Below, in pieces: positions 32,801 through 47,800 of a stretch of DNA of 64,000 nt. This DNA comes from Nemertoderma westbladi (taxonomy: Eukaryota > Xenacoelomorpha > Nemertodermatida > Nemertodermatidae): assembly GCA_032718475.1 (NCBI GenBank), contig JAUCBJ010008405.1, positions 1 through 64,000 of the forward strand, given 5' to 3'. The translations under genes were made by a program, and so were the position numbers. Numbering within the stretch: position 1 is the stretch's first letter; each line of letters opens with the position of its first letter. The notes beneath the pieces are model-generated. The model was not told the origin of the DNA. It searched no databases and saw only the letters and a program-made list of their open reading frames with translations.

Positions 32801-35800
32801 CTAGTGTGACTAATTCCTAAGCCTACTGCTACTGCTACACAACTCCCAGGCTAGTGCGACTAATTCCTAACCATACTGCTACACACCTCCCAGGATAGTG
32901 TGACTAATTCCTAACCCTACTACTACTGCTACACACCTCACAGGCTAGTGTGACTAATTCCTAACCCTACTGCTACTGCTACACACCTCACAGGCTAGTG
33001 TGTCTAATTCCTAACCCTACTGCTACTGCTACACACCTCACATGCTAGTGTGACTAATTCCTAACCCTACTGCTACACACCTCACAGGCTAGTGTGACTA
33101 ATTCCTAACCCTACTGCTACACACCTCCCAGGCTAGTGTGACTAATTCCTAACCCTACTACTACTGCTACACACCTCCGAGGCTAGTGTGACTAATTCCT
33201 AACCCTACTGCTACACACCTCCCAGGCTAGTGTGACTAATTTCTAACCCTACTACTACTGCTACACACCTCCGAGGCTAATGCGACTAATTCCTAACCCT
33301 ACTGCTACACACCTCACAGGCTAGTGTGTCTAAATCCTAACCCTACTGCTACTGCTACACACCTCACATGCTAGTGTGACTAATACCTAACCCTACTGCT
33401 ACACACCTCACAGGCTAGTGTGACTAATTCCTAACCCTACTGCTACACACCTCCCAGGCTAGTGTGACTAATTCCTAACCCTACTACTACTGCTACACAC
33501 CTCCGAGGCTAGTGTGACTAATTCCTAACCCTACTGCTACACACCTCCCAGGCTAGTGTGACTAATTTCTAACCCTACTACTACTGCTACACACCTCTGA
33601 GGCTAATGCGACTAATTCCTAACCCTACTGCTACACACCTCCAAGGCTAGTGTGACTAATTCCTAACCCTACTGCTACACACCTCCAAGGCTAGTGTGAC
33701 TAATTCCTAACCCTACTGCTACACATCTCACAGGCTAGTGTGACTAATTCCTAACCCTACTGCTACTGCTACACACCTCCCAGGCTAGTGTGACTAATTC
33801 CTAACCCTACTGCTACACACCTCACAGGCTAGTGTGACTAATTCCTAACCCTACTGCTACTGCTACACACCTCCCAGGCTAGTGCGACTAATTCTTAACC
33901 ATACTGCTACACACCTCCCGGGCTAGTGTGACTAATTCCTAACCCTACTACTACTGCTACACACCTCACAGGCTAGTGTTACTAATTCCTAACCCTACTG
34001 CTACTGCTACATACCTCAAAGGCTAGTGTGACTAATTCATAACCCTACTGCTACTGCTACACACCTCCCAGGCTAGTATGACTAATTCCCAACCCTACTG
34101 CTACTGCTACATACCTCAAAGGCTAGTGTGACTAATTCATAACCCTACTGCTACTGCTACACACCTCACAGGCTAGTGTGTCTAATTCCTAACCCTACTG
34201 CTACTGCTACACACCTCACAGGCTAGTGTGACTAATTCCTAACCCTACTGATACACACCTCCCACGCTAGTGTGACTAATTCCTAACCCTACTGCTACAC
34301 ACCTCAAAGGCTAGTGTGACTAATTCCTAACCCTACTGCTACACGCCTCACAGGCTAGTGTGACTAATTCTTAAGCCTACTGCTACTGCTACACAACTCC
34401 CAGGCTAGTGCGACTAATTCCTAACCATACTGCTACACACCTCCCAGGCTAGTGTGACTAATTCCTAACCCTACTACTACTGCTACACACCTCCGAGGCG
34501 AGTGTGACTAATTCCTAACGCTACTGCTACACACCTCCCACGCTAGTGTGACTTATTCCTAACCCTACTGCTACTGTTACACACCTCCCAGACTAGTGTG
34601 ACTAATTCCTAACCCTACTGCTACACACCTCAAAGGCTAGTGTGACTAATTCCTAACCCTACTGCTACACGCCTCACAGGCTAGTGTGACTAATTCCTAA
34701 GCCTACTGCTACTGCTACACAACTCACATGCTAGTGCGACTAATTCCTAACCATACTGCTACACACCTCACAGGCTAGTGTGACTAATTCCTAACCCTAC
34801 TGCTACACGCCTCACTGGCAATTGTGACTAATTCCTAAGCCTACTGCTACTGCTACACAACTCCCAGGCTAATGCGACTAATTCCTAACCATACTGCTAC
34901 ACACCTCCCAGGCTAGTGTGACTAATTCCTAACCCTACTACTACTGCTACACACCTCCGAGGCTAGTGTGACTAATTCCTAACGCTACTGCTACACACCT
35001 CCCACGCTATTGTGACTAATTCCTAACCCTACTGCTACACGCCTCACAGGCTAGTGTGACTAATTCCTAAGCCTACTGCTACTGCTACACAACTCCCAGG
35101 CTAGTGCGACTAATTCCTAACCATACTGCTACACACCTCCCAGGATAGTGTGACTAATTCCTAACCCTACTACTACTGCTACACACCTCACAGGCTAGTG
35201 TGACTAATTCCTAACCCTACTGCTACTGCTACACACCTCCCAGGCTAGTGCGACTAATTCCTAACCCTACTGCTACACACCTCCCAGGCTAGTGTGACTA
35301 ATTCCTAACCCTAATACTACTGCTACACACCTTCGAGGCTAGTGTGACTAATTCCTAACGCTACTGCTACACACCTCCCAGGCTAGTGTGACTAATTCCT
35401 AACCCTACTGCTACACACCTCCAAGACTAGTGTGACTAATTCCTAACCCTACTGCTACACACCTCACAGGCTAGTGTGTCTAATTCCTAACCCTAGTGCT
35501 ACTGCTACACACCTCACAGGCTAGTGTGACTAATTCCTAACCCTACTGCTACACACCTCCCAGGCTAGTGTGACTAATTCCTAACCCTACTGCTACTGCT
35601 ACATACCTCAAAGGCTATTAGTGTGACTAATTCCTAACCCTACTACTACTGCTACACACCTCACAGGCTAGTGTGTCTAATTCCTAACCCTACTGCTACT
35701 GCTACACACCTCACAGGCTAGTGTGACTAATTCATAATCCTACTGCTACTGCTACACACCTCACAGGCTAGTGTGTCCAATTCCTAACCCTACTGCTACT

Positions 35801-38800
35801 ACTACACACCTCACAGGCTAGTGTGACTAATTCCTAACCCTACTGCTACACACCTCCCAGGCTAGATTGACTAATTCCTATCCCTACTGCTACACACCTC
35901 ACAGGCTAGTGTGCTAATTCCTAACCCTACTGCTACTGTTACACACATCCCAGGCTAGTGTGACTAATTCCTAACCCTACTACTACTGCTACACACCTCA
36001 CAGGCTAGTGTGACTAATTCCTAACCCTACTGCTACACACCTTCCAGGCTGGTGTGACTAATTCCTAACCCTACTACTACTGCTACACACCTTCGAGGCT
36101 AGTGTGACTAATTCCTAACGCTACTGCTACACACCTCCCAGGCTAGTGTGACTAATTCCTAACCCTACTGCTACACACCTCCAAGACTAGTGTGACTAAT
36201 TCCTAACCCTACTGCTACACACCTCACAGGCTAGTGTGTCTATTTCCTAACCCTAGTGCTACTGCTACACACCTCACAGGCTAGTGTGACTAATTCCTAA
36301 CCCTACTGCTACACACCTCCCAGGCTAGTGTGACTAATTCCTAACCCTACTGCTACTGCTACATACCTCAAAGGCTATTAGTGTGACTAATTCCTAACCC
36401 AACCACTACTGCTACACACCTCACAGGCTAGTGTGTCTAATTCCTAACCCTACTGCTACTGCTACACACCTCACAGGCTAGTGTGACTAATTCATAATCC
36501 TACTGCTACTGCTACACACCTCACAGGCTAGTGTGTCCAATTCCTAACCATACTGCTACTACTACACACCTCACAGGCTAGTGTGACTAATTCCTAACCC
36601 TACTGCTACACACCTCCCAGGCTAGATTGACTAATTCCTAACCCTACTGCTACACACCTCACAGGCTAGTGTGCTAATTCCTAACCCTACTGCTACTGTT
36701 ACACACATCCCAGGCTAGTGTGACTAATTCCTAACCCTACTACTACTGCTACACACCTCACAGGCTAGTGTGACTAATTCCTAACCCTACTGCTACACAC
36801 CTTCCAGGCTGGTGTGACTAATTCCTAACCCTACTACTACTGCTACACACCTCCGAGGCTAGTGTGACTAATTCCTAACCCTACTGCTACTGCTACACAC
36901 CTCCCAGGCTAGTGCGACTAATTCCTAACCATACTGCTACACACCTCCCAGGCTAGTGTGACTAATTCCTAAGCCTACTGCTACACACCTTCCAGGCTGG
37001 TGTGACTAATTCCTAACCCTACTACTACTGCTACACACCTCCCAGGCTAGTGTGACTAATTCCTAAGCCTACTGCTACACACCTCCCACGCTAGTGTGAC
37101 TAATTCCTAACCCTACTGCTACTGCTACACACCTCCCAGGCTAGTGTGACTAATTCCTAACCCTACTGCTACTGCTACATAACTCAAAGGCTAGTGTGAC
37201 TAATTCATAACCCTACTGCTACTGCTACACACGTCCCAGGCTAGTGTGACTAATTCCTAACCCTACTGCTACTGCTACACACCTCCCAGGCTAGTGTGAC
37301 TAATTCCTAACCCTACTGCTACTGCTACATAACTCAAAGGCTAGTGTGACTAATTCATAACCCTACTGCTACTGCTACACACCTCACATGCTTGTGTGAC
37401 TAATTCATAACCCTACTGCTACTGCTACACACCTCACATGCTAGTGTGACTAATTCCTAACCCTACTGCTACACACCTCACAGGCTAGTGTGTCTAATTC
37501 CTAACCCTACTGCTACTGCTACACACCTCACATGCTAGTGTGACTAATTCCTAACCCTACTGCTACACACCTCACAGGCTAGTGTGACTAATTCCTAACC
37601 CTACTGCTACACACCTCCCAGGCTAATGTGACTAATTCCTAACCCTACTACTACTGCTACACACCTCCGAGGCTAGTGTGACTAATTCCTAACCCTACTG
37701 CTACACACCTCCCAGGCTAGTGTGACTAATTTCTAACCCTACTACTACTGCTACACACCTCCGAGGCTAATGCGACTAATTCCTAACCCTACTGCTACAC
37801 ACCTCCAAGGCTAGTGTGACTAATTCCTAACCCTACTGCTACACACCTCCAAGGCTAGTGTGACTAATTCCTAACCCTACTGCTACACATCTCACAGGCT
37901 AGTGTGACTAATTCCTAACCCTACTGCTACTGCTACACACCTCCCAGGCTAGTGTGACTAATTCCTAACCCTACTGCTACACACCTCACAGGCTAGTGTG
38001 ACTAATTCCTAACCCTACTGCTACTGCTACACACCTCCCAGGCTAGTGCGACTAATTCTTAACCATACTGCTACACACCTCCCGGGCTAGTGTGACTAAT
38101 TCCTAACCCTACTACTACTGCTACACACCTCACAGGCTAGTGTTACTAATTCCTAACCCTACTGCTACTGCTACATACCTCAAAGGCTAGTGTGACTAAT
38201 TCATAACCCTACTGCTACTGCTACACACCTCCCAGGCTAGTGTGACTAATTCCCAACCCTACTGCTACTGCTACATACCTCAAAGGCTAGTGTGACTAAT
38301 TCATAACCCTACTGCTACTGCTACACACCTCACAGGCTAGTGTGTCTAATTCCTAACCCTACTGCTACTGCTACACACCTCACAGGCTAGTGTGACTAAT
38401 TCCTAACCCTACTGATACACACCTCCCACGCTAGTGTGACTAATTCCTAACCCTACTGCTACACACCTCAAAGGCTAGTGTGACTAATTCCTAACCCTAC
38501 TGCTACACGCCTCACAGGCTAGTGTGACTAATTCTTAAGCCTACTGCTACTGCTACACAACTCCCAGGCTAGTGCGACTAATTCCTAACCATACTGCTAC
38601 ACACCTCCCAGGCTAGTGTGACTAATTCCTAACCCTACTACTACTGCTACACACCTCCGAGGCTAGTGTGACTAATTCCTAACGCTACTGCTACACACCT
38701 CCCACGCTAGTGTGACTTATTCCTAACCCTACTGCTACTGTTACACACCTCCCAGACTAGTGTGACTAATTCCTAACCCTACTGCTACACACCTCAAAGG

Positions 38801-41800
38801 CTAGTGTGACTAATTCCTAACCCTACTGCTACACGCCTCACAGGCTAGTGTGACTAATTCCTAAGCCTACTGCTACTGCTACACAACTCACAGGCTAGTG
38901 CGACTAATTCCTAACCATACTGCTACACACCTCCCAGGCTAGTGTGACTAATTCCTAACCCTACTGCTACACGCCTCACTGGCTAGTGTGACTAATTCCT
39001 AAGCCTACTGCTACTGCTACACAACTCCCAGGCTAATGCGACTAATTCCTAACCATACTGCTACACACCTCCCAGGCTAGTGTGACTAATTCCTAACCCT
39101 ACTACTACTGCTACACACCTCCGAGGCTAGTGTGACTAATTCCTAACGCTACTGCTACACACCTCCCACGCTAGTGTGACTAATTCCTAACCCTACTGCT
39201 ACACGCCTCACAGGCTAGTGTGACTAATTCCTAAGCCTACTGCTACTGCTACACAACTCCCAGGCTAGTGCAACTAATTCCTAACCATACTGCTACACAC
39301 CTCCCAGGCTAGTGTGACTAATTCCTAACCCTACTACTACTGCTACACACCTCACAGGCTAGTGTGACTAATTCCTAACCCTACTGCTACTGCTACACAC
39401 CTCCCAGGCTAGTGCGACTAATTCCTAACCCTACTGCTACACACCTCCCAGGCTAGTGTGACTAATTCCTAACCCTAATACTACTGCTACACACCTTCGA
39501 GGCTAGTGTGACTAATTCCTAACGCTACTGCTACACACCTCCCAGGCTAGTGTGACTAATTCCTAACCCTACTGCTACACACCTCCAAGACTAGTGTGAC
39601 TAATTCCTAACCCTACTGCTACACACCTCACAGGCTAGTGTGTCTAATTCCTAACCCTAGTGCTACTGCTACACACCTCACAGGCTAGTGTGACTAATTC
39701 CTAACCCTACTGCTACACACCTCCCAGGCTAGTGTGACTAATTCCTAACCCTACTGCTACTGCTACTTACCTCAAAGGCTATTAGTGTGACTAATTCCTA
39801 ACCCTACTACTACTGCTACACACCTCACAGGCTAGTGTGTCTAATTCCTAACCCTACTGCTACTGCTACACACCTCACAGGCTAGTGTGACTAATTCATA
39901 ATCCTACTGCTACTGCTACACACCTCACAGGCTAGTGTGTCCAATTCCTAACCCTACTGCTACTACTACACACCTCACAGGCTAGTGTGACCAATTCCTA
40001 ACCCTACTGCTACACACCTCCCAGGCTAGATTGACTAATTCCTAACCCTACTGCTACACACCTCACAGGCTAGTGTGCTAATTCCTAACCCTACTGCTAC
40101 TGTTACACACATCCCAGGCTAGTGTGACTAATTCCTAACCCTACTACTACTGCTACACACCTCACAGGCTAGTGTGACTAATTCCTAACCCTACTGCTAC
40201 ACACCTTCCAGGCTGGTGTGACTAATTCCTAACCCTACTACTACTGCTACACACCTCCGAGGCTAGTGTGACTAATTCCTAACCCTACTGCTACTGCTAC
40301 ACACCTCCCAGGCTAGTGCGACTAATTCCTAACCATACTGCTACACACCTCCCAGGCTAGTGTGACTAATTCCTAAGCCTACTGCTACACACCTTCCAGG
40401 CTGGTGTGACTAATTCCTAACCCTACTACTACTGCTACACACCTCCCAGGCTAGTGTGACTAATTCCTAAGCCTACTGCTACACACCTTCCAGGCTGGTG
40501 TGACTAATTCCTAACCCTACTACTACTGCTACACACCTCCGAGGCTAGTGTGACTAATTCCTAACCCTACTGCTACTGCTACACACCTCCCAGGCTAGTG
40601 CGACTAATTCCTAACCATACTGCTACACACCTCCCAGGCTAGTGTGACTAATTCCGAAGCCTACTGCTACACACCTTCCAGGCTGGTGTGACTAATTCCT
40701 AACCCTACTACTACTGCTACACACCTCACAGGCTAGTGTGACTAATTCCTAAGCCTACTGCTACACACCTTCCAGGCTGGTGTGACTAATTCCTAACCCT
40801 ACTACTACTGCTACACACCTCCGAGGCTAGTGTGACTAATTCCTAACCCTACTGCTACTGCTACACACCTCCCAGGCTAGTGCGACTAATTCCTAACCCT
40901 AATGCTACACACCTCACAGGCTAGTGTGACTTATTCCTAACCCTACTGCTACACATCTCACCGGCTAGTGTGACTAATTCCTAACCTTACTGCCACTGCT
41001 GCACACCTCACAGGCGAGTGTGACTAATTCTTAACCCTTCTGCTAATGCTACACAACTCCCAGGCTAGTGTGACTAATTCCTAACCCTGCTGCTACTGCT
41101 ACACACCTCACAGGCTACTGTAGTGTGACTAATTCATAACCGACTGCTACTGCTACACACCTCCCAGGCTAGTGTGACTAATTCATAACCCTACTGCTAC
41201 TGCTACACACCTCCCAGGCTAGTTTGACTAATTCCTAACCCTACTGCTACACACCTCACAGGCTACTGTAGTATGACTAATTCTTAACCCTACTGCTACT
41301 GCTATACACCTTACAGGCTAGTGTGACTAATTCCTAACCCTACTGCTACACACCTCACAGGCTACTGTAGTGTGACTAATTCATACCCTACTGCTACTGC
41401 TACACACCTCCCAGGCTAGTGTGACTATTTCCTAACCCTACTGCTACTGCTACACACCTCACAGGCTAATGTAGTGTGACTAATTCATACCCGACTGCTA
41501 CTGCTGCACACCTCCCAGGCTAGTGTGACTAATTCATAACCCTACTGCTACTGCTACACACCTCCCAGGCAAGTTTGACTAACTCCTAACCCTAATGCTA
41601 CACACCTCACAGGCTAGTGTGACTTATTCCTAACCCTACTGCTACACCTCTCACAGGCTAGTGTGACTAATTCCTGACCATACTGCTACACACCTCCCAG
41701 GCTAGTGTGACTAATTCCTAACCCTACTGCTACACACCTCACAGGCTAGTGGGACTAATTCCTAACCCTACAGCTACACACCTCACAGGCTAGTGGACTA

Positions 41801-44800
41801 ATTCATAATCCTACTGATACTGCTACACACCTCCCAGGCTAGTGTGACTAATTCCTAACCATACTGCTACACACCTCCCAGGCTAGTGTGACTAATTCCT
41901 AACCATACTGCTACACAACTCCCAGGCTAGTGGGACTAATTCCTAACCCTACAGCTACACACCTCACAGGCTAGTGCGACTAATTCCTAACCCTACTGCT
42001 ACTGCTACACACCTCCCAGGCTAGTGTGACTAATTCCTAACCCTACTGCTACACACCTCACAGGCTAGTGGGACTAATTCCTAACCCTACAGCTGCACAC
42101 CTCACAGGCTAGTGTGACTAATTCATAATCCTACTGATACTGCTACACACCTCCCAGGCTAGTGTGACTAATTTCTAACCATACTGCTACACACCTCCCA
42201 GGCTAGTGTTGCTAATTCCTAACCCTACTGCTACTGGTACACACCTCCCAGGCTAGTTTGACTAATTCCTAACCCTACTGCTACACACACCTCCCAGGCT
42301 AGTGTGACTAATTCCTAACCCTACTGATCCATACCTCACAGGCTAGTGTGACTAATTCCTAACCCTACTACTACTGCTACACACCTCCCAGGCTAGTGTG
42401 ACTAATTCCTAACCCTACTGCTACTGCTACACACCTCACAGGCTACTATAGTGTGACTAATTCCTAACCCTACTGATACTGCTATACAACTTACAGGCTA
42501 GTGTGACTAATTCCCAGCCCTACTGCTACACACCTCCCAGGCTAGTGTGACTAATTCATAGCCCTCATGCTACTGCTACACACCTCCCAGGCTAGTTTGA
42601 CTAATTCCGAACCATACTGCTACACACCTCACAGGCTAGTGTGACTAATTCCTAACCCTACTGCTACGCACCTCCCAGGCTAGTGTGTCTAATTCCTAAC
42701 CCTACTGCTACACATCTCCCAGGCTAGTGTGACTAATTCATAGCCCTACTGCTACTGCTACACACCTCCCAGGCTAGTTTGACTAATTCCGAACCCTACT
42801 GCTACACACCTCACAGGCTAGTGTGACTAATTCCTAACCCTACTGCTACACACCTCCCAGGCTAGTGTAACGAATTCCTAACCCTACTGCTACGCACTTC
42901 CCAGGCTAGTGTGACTAATTCCTAACCCTACTGCTACTGCTACATATCTCAAAGGCTAGTGTGACTAATTCCTAACCCTACTGCTACTGCTACACACCTC
43001 CCAGGGTAGTGTGACTAATTCCTAACCCTACTGCTACTGCTACGCCCCTTACAGGCTAGTGTGACTCATTCCTAACCCTACTGCTACTGCTACACACCTC
43101 CCAGGCTAGTGTGACTAATTCATAACCCTACTGCTACTGCTACACACCTCCCAGGCTAGTATGACTAATTCCTAACCCTAATGCTACACACCTCACAGGC
43201 TAGTGTGACTTATTCCTAACCCTACTGCTACACCTCTCACAGGCTAGTGTGACTAATTCCTAACCCTACTGCTACTGCTACTGCTACTGCTACACACCTC
43301 CCGGGCTAGTGCGACTAATTCCTAACCCTACTGCTACACACCTCTCAGGCTAGTGGGACTAATTCCTAACCCTACAGCTACTGCTACACACCTCCCAGGC
43401 TAGTGTGACTAATTCCTAACCCTACTGCTACACACCTCACAGGCTAGTGGGACTAATTCCTAACCCTACAGCTACACACCTCACAGGCTAGTGTGACTAA
43501 TTCCTAACCCTACTGATACTGCTACACACCTCCCAGGCTAGTGCGACTAATTCCTAACCCTACTGCTACACACCTCACAGGCTAGTGGGACTAATTCCTA
43601 ACCCTACAGCTACACACCTCACAGGCTAGTGTGACTAATTCCTAACCCTACAGCTACTGCTACACACCTCCCAGGCTAGTATGACTAATTCCTAACCATA
43701 CTGCTACACACCTCACAGGCTAGTGTGACTAATTCCTAACCCTACTGATACTGCTACACACCTCACAGGCTAGTGGGATTATTTCCTAACCCTACAGCTA
43801 CACACCTCACAGGCTAGTGTGACTAATTCCTAACCCTACTGCTACTGCTACACACCTCACAGGCTAGTGGGATTATTTCCTAACCCCACAGCTACACACC
43901 TCACAGGCTAGTGTGACTAATTCCTAACCCTACTGATACTGCTACACACCTCACAGGCTAGTGTGACTAATTCCTAACCCTACTGCTACACACCTCCCAG
44001 GCTAGTGTGACTAATTCCTAACAATACTGCTACACATCTCCCAGGCTAGTATGACTAATTCCTAACCCTACTGCTACACACCTCACAGGCTAGTGGGACT
44101 AATTCCTAACCATACTGCTACACACCTCCCAGGCTAGTGTTACTAATTCCTAACCCTAACCCTACTGCTACTGCTACACACCTCCCAGGCTAGTTTGACT
44201 AATTCCTAACCCTACTGCTACACACACCTCACAGGCTAGTGTGACTAATTCCTAACCATACTGCCAAACACCTCACAGGCTAGTGGGACTAATTCCTAAC
44301 CATACTGCTACACACCTCCCAGGCTAGTGTTACTAATTCCTAACCCTACTGCTACTGCTACACACCTCCCAGACTAGTGTGACTAATTCTTAACCCTACT
44401 GCTACTGCTATACACCTTACAGGCTAGTATGACTAATTCCTAACCCTACTGCTACACACCTCACAGGCTACTGTAGTGTGACTAATTCATACCCTACTGC
44501 TACTGCTACACACCTCCCAGGCTAGTGTTACTATTTCCTAACCCTACTGCTACACACCTCACAGGCTACTGTAGTGTGACTAATTCATACCCGACTGCTA
44601 CTGCTGCACACCTCCCAGGCTAGTGTGACTAATTCATAACCCTACTGCTACTGCTACACACCTCCCAGGCTAGTTTGACTAACTCCTAACCCTAATGCTA
44701 CACACCTCACAGGCTAGTGTGACTTATTCCTAACCCTACTGCTACACCTCTCACAGGCTAGTGTGACTAATTCCTGACCATACTGCTACACACCTCCCAG

Positions 44801-47800
44801 GCTAGTGTGACTAATTCCTAACCCTACTGCTACACACCTCACAGGCTAGTGGGACTAATTCCTAACCCTACAGCTACACACCTCACAGGCTAGTGTGACT
44901 AACTCCTAACCCTAATGCTACACACCTCACAGGCTAGTGTGACTTATTCCTAACCCTACTGCTACACCTCTCACAGGCTAGTGTGACTAATTCCTGACCA
45001 TACTGCTACACACCTCACAGGCTAGTGGGACTAATTCCTAACCCTACAGCTACACACCTCACAGGCTAGTGTGACTAATTCCTAACCCTACTGCTACACA
45101 TCTCACCGGCTAGTGTGACTAATTCCTAACCCTACTGCCACTGCTGCACACCTCACAGGCGAGTGTGACTAATTCTTAACCCTACTGCTAATGCAACACA
45201 ACTCCCAGGCTATTGTGACTAATTCCTAACCCTGCTGCTACTGCTACACACCTCACAGGCTACTGTAGTGTGACTAATTCCTAACCCTACTGCTACTGCT
45301 ACACACCTCCCAGGCTAGTTTGACTAATTCCTAACCCTAATGCTACACACCTCACAGGCTAGTGTGACTTATTCCTAACCCTACTGCTACACCTCTCACA
45401 GGCTAGTGTGACTAATTCCTAACCCTACTGCTACTGCTACTGCTACACACCTCCCAGGCTAGTGCGACTAATTCCTAACCCTACTGCTACACACCACTCA
45501 GGCTAGTGGGACTAATTCCTAACCCTACAGCTACTGCTACACACCTCCCAGGCTAGTGTGACTAATTCCTAACCCTACTGCTACACACCTCACAGGCTAC
45601 TGTAGTGTGACTAATTCATACCCTACTGCTACTGCTACACACCTCCCAGGCTAGTGTGACTATCTCCTAACCCTACTGCTACTGCTACACACCTCCCAGG
45701 CTAGTATGACTAATTCCTAACCCTAATACTACTGCTACACACCTCACAGGCTACTGTAGTGTGACTAATTCATACCCGACTGCTACTGCTGCACACCTCC
45801 CAGGCTAGTGTGACTAATTCATAACCCTACTGCTACTGCTACACACCTCCCAGGCTAGTTTGACTAACTCCTAACCCTAATGCTACACCTCTCACAGGCT
45901 AGTGTGACTAATTCCTGACCATACTGCTACACACCTCCCAGGCTAGTGTGACTAATTCCTAACCCTACTGCTACACACCTCACAGGCTAGTGGGACTAAT
46001 TCCTAACCCTACAGCTACACACCTCACAGGCTAGTGTGACTAATTCCTAACCCTACTGCTACACACACCTCACAGGCTAGTGTGACTAATTCCTAACCAT
46101 ACTGCCAAACACCTCACAGGCTAGTGGGACTAATTCCTAACCATACTGCTACACACCTCCCAGGCTAGTGTTACTAATTCCTAACCCTACTGCTACTGCT
46201 ACACACCTCCCAGACTAGTGTGACTAATTCTTAACCCTACTGCTACTGCTATACACCTTACAGGCTAGTATGACTAATTCCTAACCCTACTGCTACACAC
46301 CTCACAGGCTACTGTAGTGTGACTAATTCATACCCTACTGCTACTGCTACACACCTCCCAGGCTAGTGTTACTATTTCCTAACCCTACTGCTACACACCT
46401 CACAGGCTACTGTAGTGTGACTAATTCATACCCGACTGCTACTGCTGCACACCTCCCAGGCTAGTGTGACTAATTCATAACCCTACTGCTACTGCTACAC
46501 ACCTCCCAGGCTAGTTTGACTAACTCCTAACCCTAATGCTACACACCTCACAGGCTAGTGTGACTTATTCCTAACCCTACTGCTACACCTCTCACAGGCT
46601 AGTGTGACTAATTCCTGACCATACTGCTACACACCTCCCAGGCTAGTGTGACTAATTCCTAACCCTACTGCTACACACCTCACAGGCTAGTGGGACTAAT
46701 TCCTAACCCTACAGCTACACACCTCACAGGCTAGTGTGACTAACTCCTAACCCTAATGCTACACACCTCACAGGCTAGTGTGACTTATTCCTAACCCTAC
46801 TGCTACACCTCTCACAGGCTAGTGTGACTAATTCCTGACCATACTGCTACACACCTCACAGGCTAGTGGGACTAATTCCTAACCCTACAGCTACACACCT
46901 CACAGGCTAGTGTGACTAATTCCTAACCCTACTGCTACACATCTCACCGGCTAGTGTGACTAATTCCTAACCCTACTGCCACTGCTGCACACCTCACAGG
47001 CGAGTGTGACTAATTCTTAACCCTACTGCTAATGCAACACAACTCCCAGGCTATTGTGACTAATTCCTAACCCTGCTGCTACTGCTACACACCTCACAGG
47101 CTACTGTAGTGTGACTAATTCCTAACCCTACTGCTACTGCTACACACCTCCCAGGCTAGTTTGACTAATTCCTAACCCTAATGCTACACACCTCACAGGC
47201 TAGTGTGACTTATTCCTAACCCTACTGCTACACCTCTCACAGGCTAGTGTGACTAATTCCTAACCCTACTGCTACTGCTACTGCTACACACCTCCCAGGC
47301 TAGTGCGACTAATTCCTAACCCTACTGCTACACACCACTCAGGCTAGTGGGACTAATTCCTAACCCTACAGCTACTGCTACACACCTCCCAGGCTAGTGT
47401 GACTAATTCCTAACCCTACTGCTACACACCTCACAGGCTACTGTAGTGTGACTAATTCATACCCTACTGCTACTGCTACACACCTCCCAGGCTAGTGTGA
47501 CTATCTCCTAACCCTACTGCTACTGCTACACACCTCCCAGGCTAGTATGACTAATTCCTAACCCTAATACTACTGCTACACACCTCACAGGCTACTGTAG
47601 TGTGACTAATTCATACCCGACTGCTACTGCTGCACACCTCCCAGGCTAGTGTGACTAATTCATAACCCTACTGCTACTGCTACACACCTCCCAGGCTAGT
47701 TTGACTAACTCCTAACCCTAATGCTACACCTCTCACAGGCTAGTGTGACTAATTCCTGACCATACTGCTACACACCTCCCAGGCTAGTGTGACTAATTCC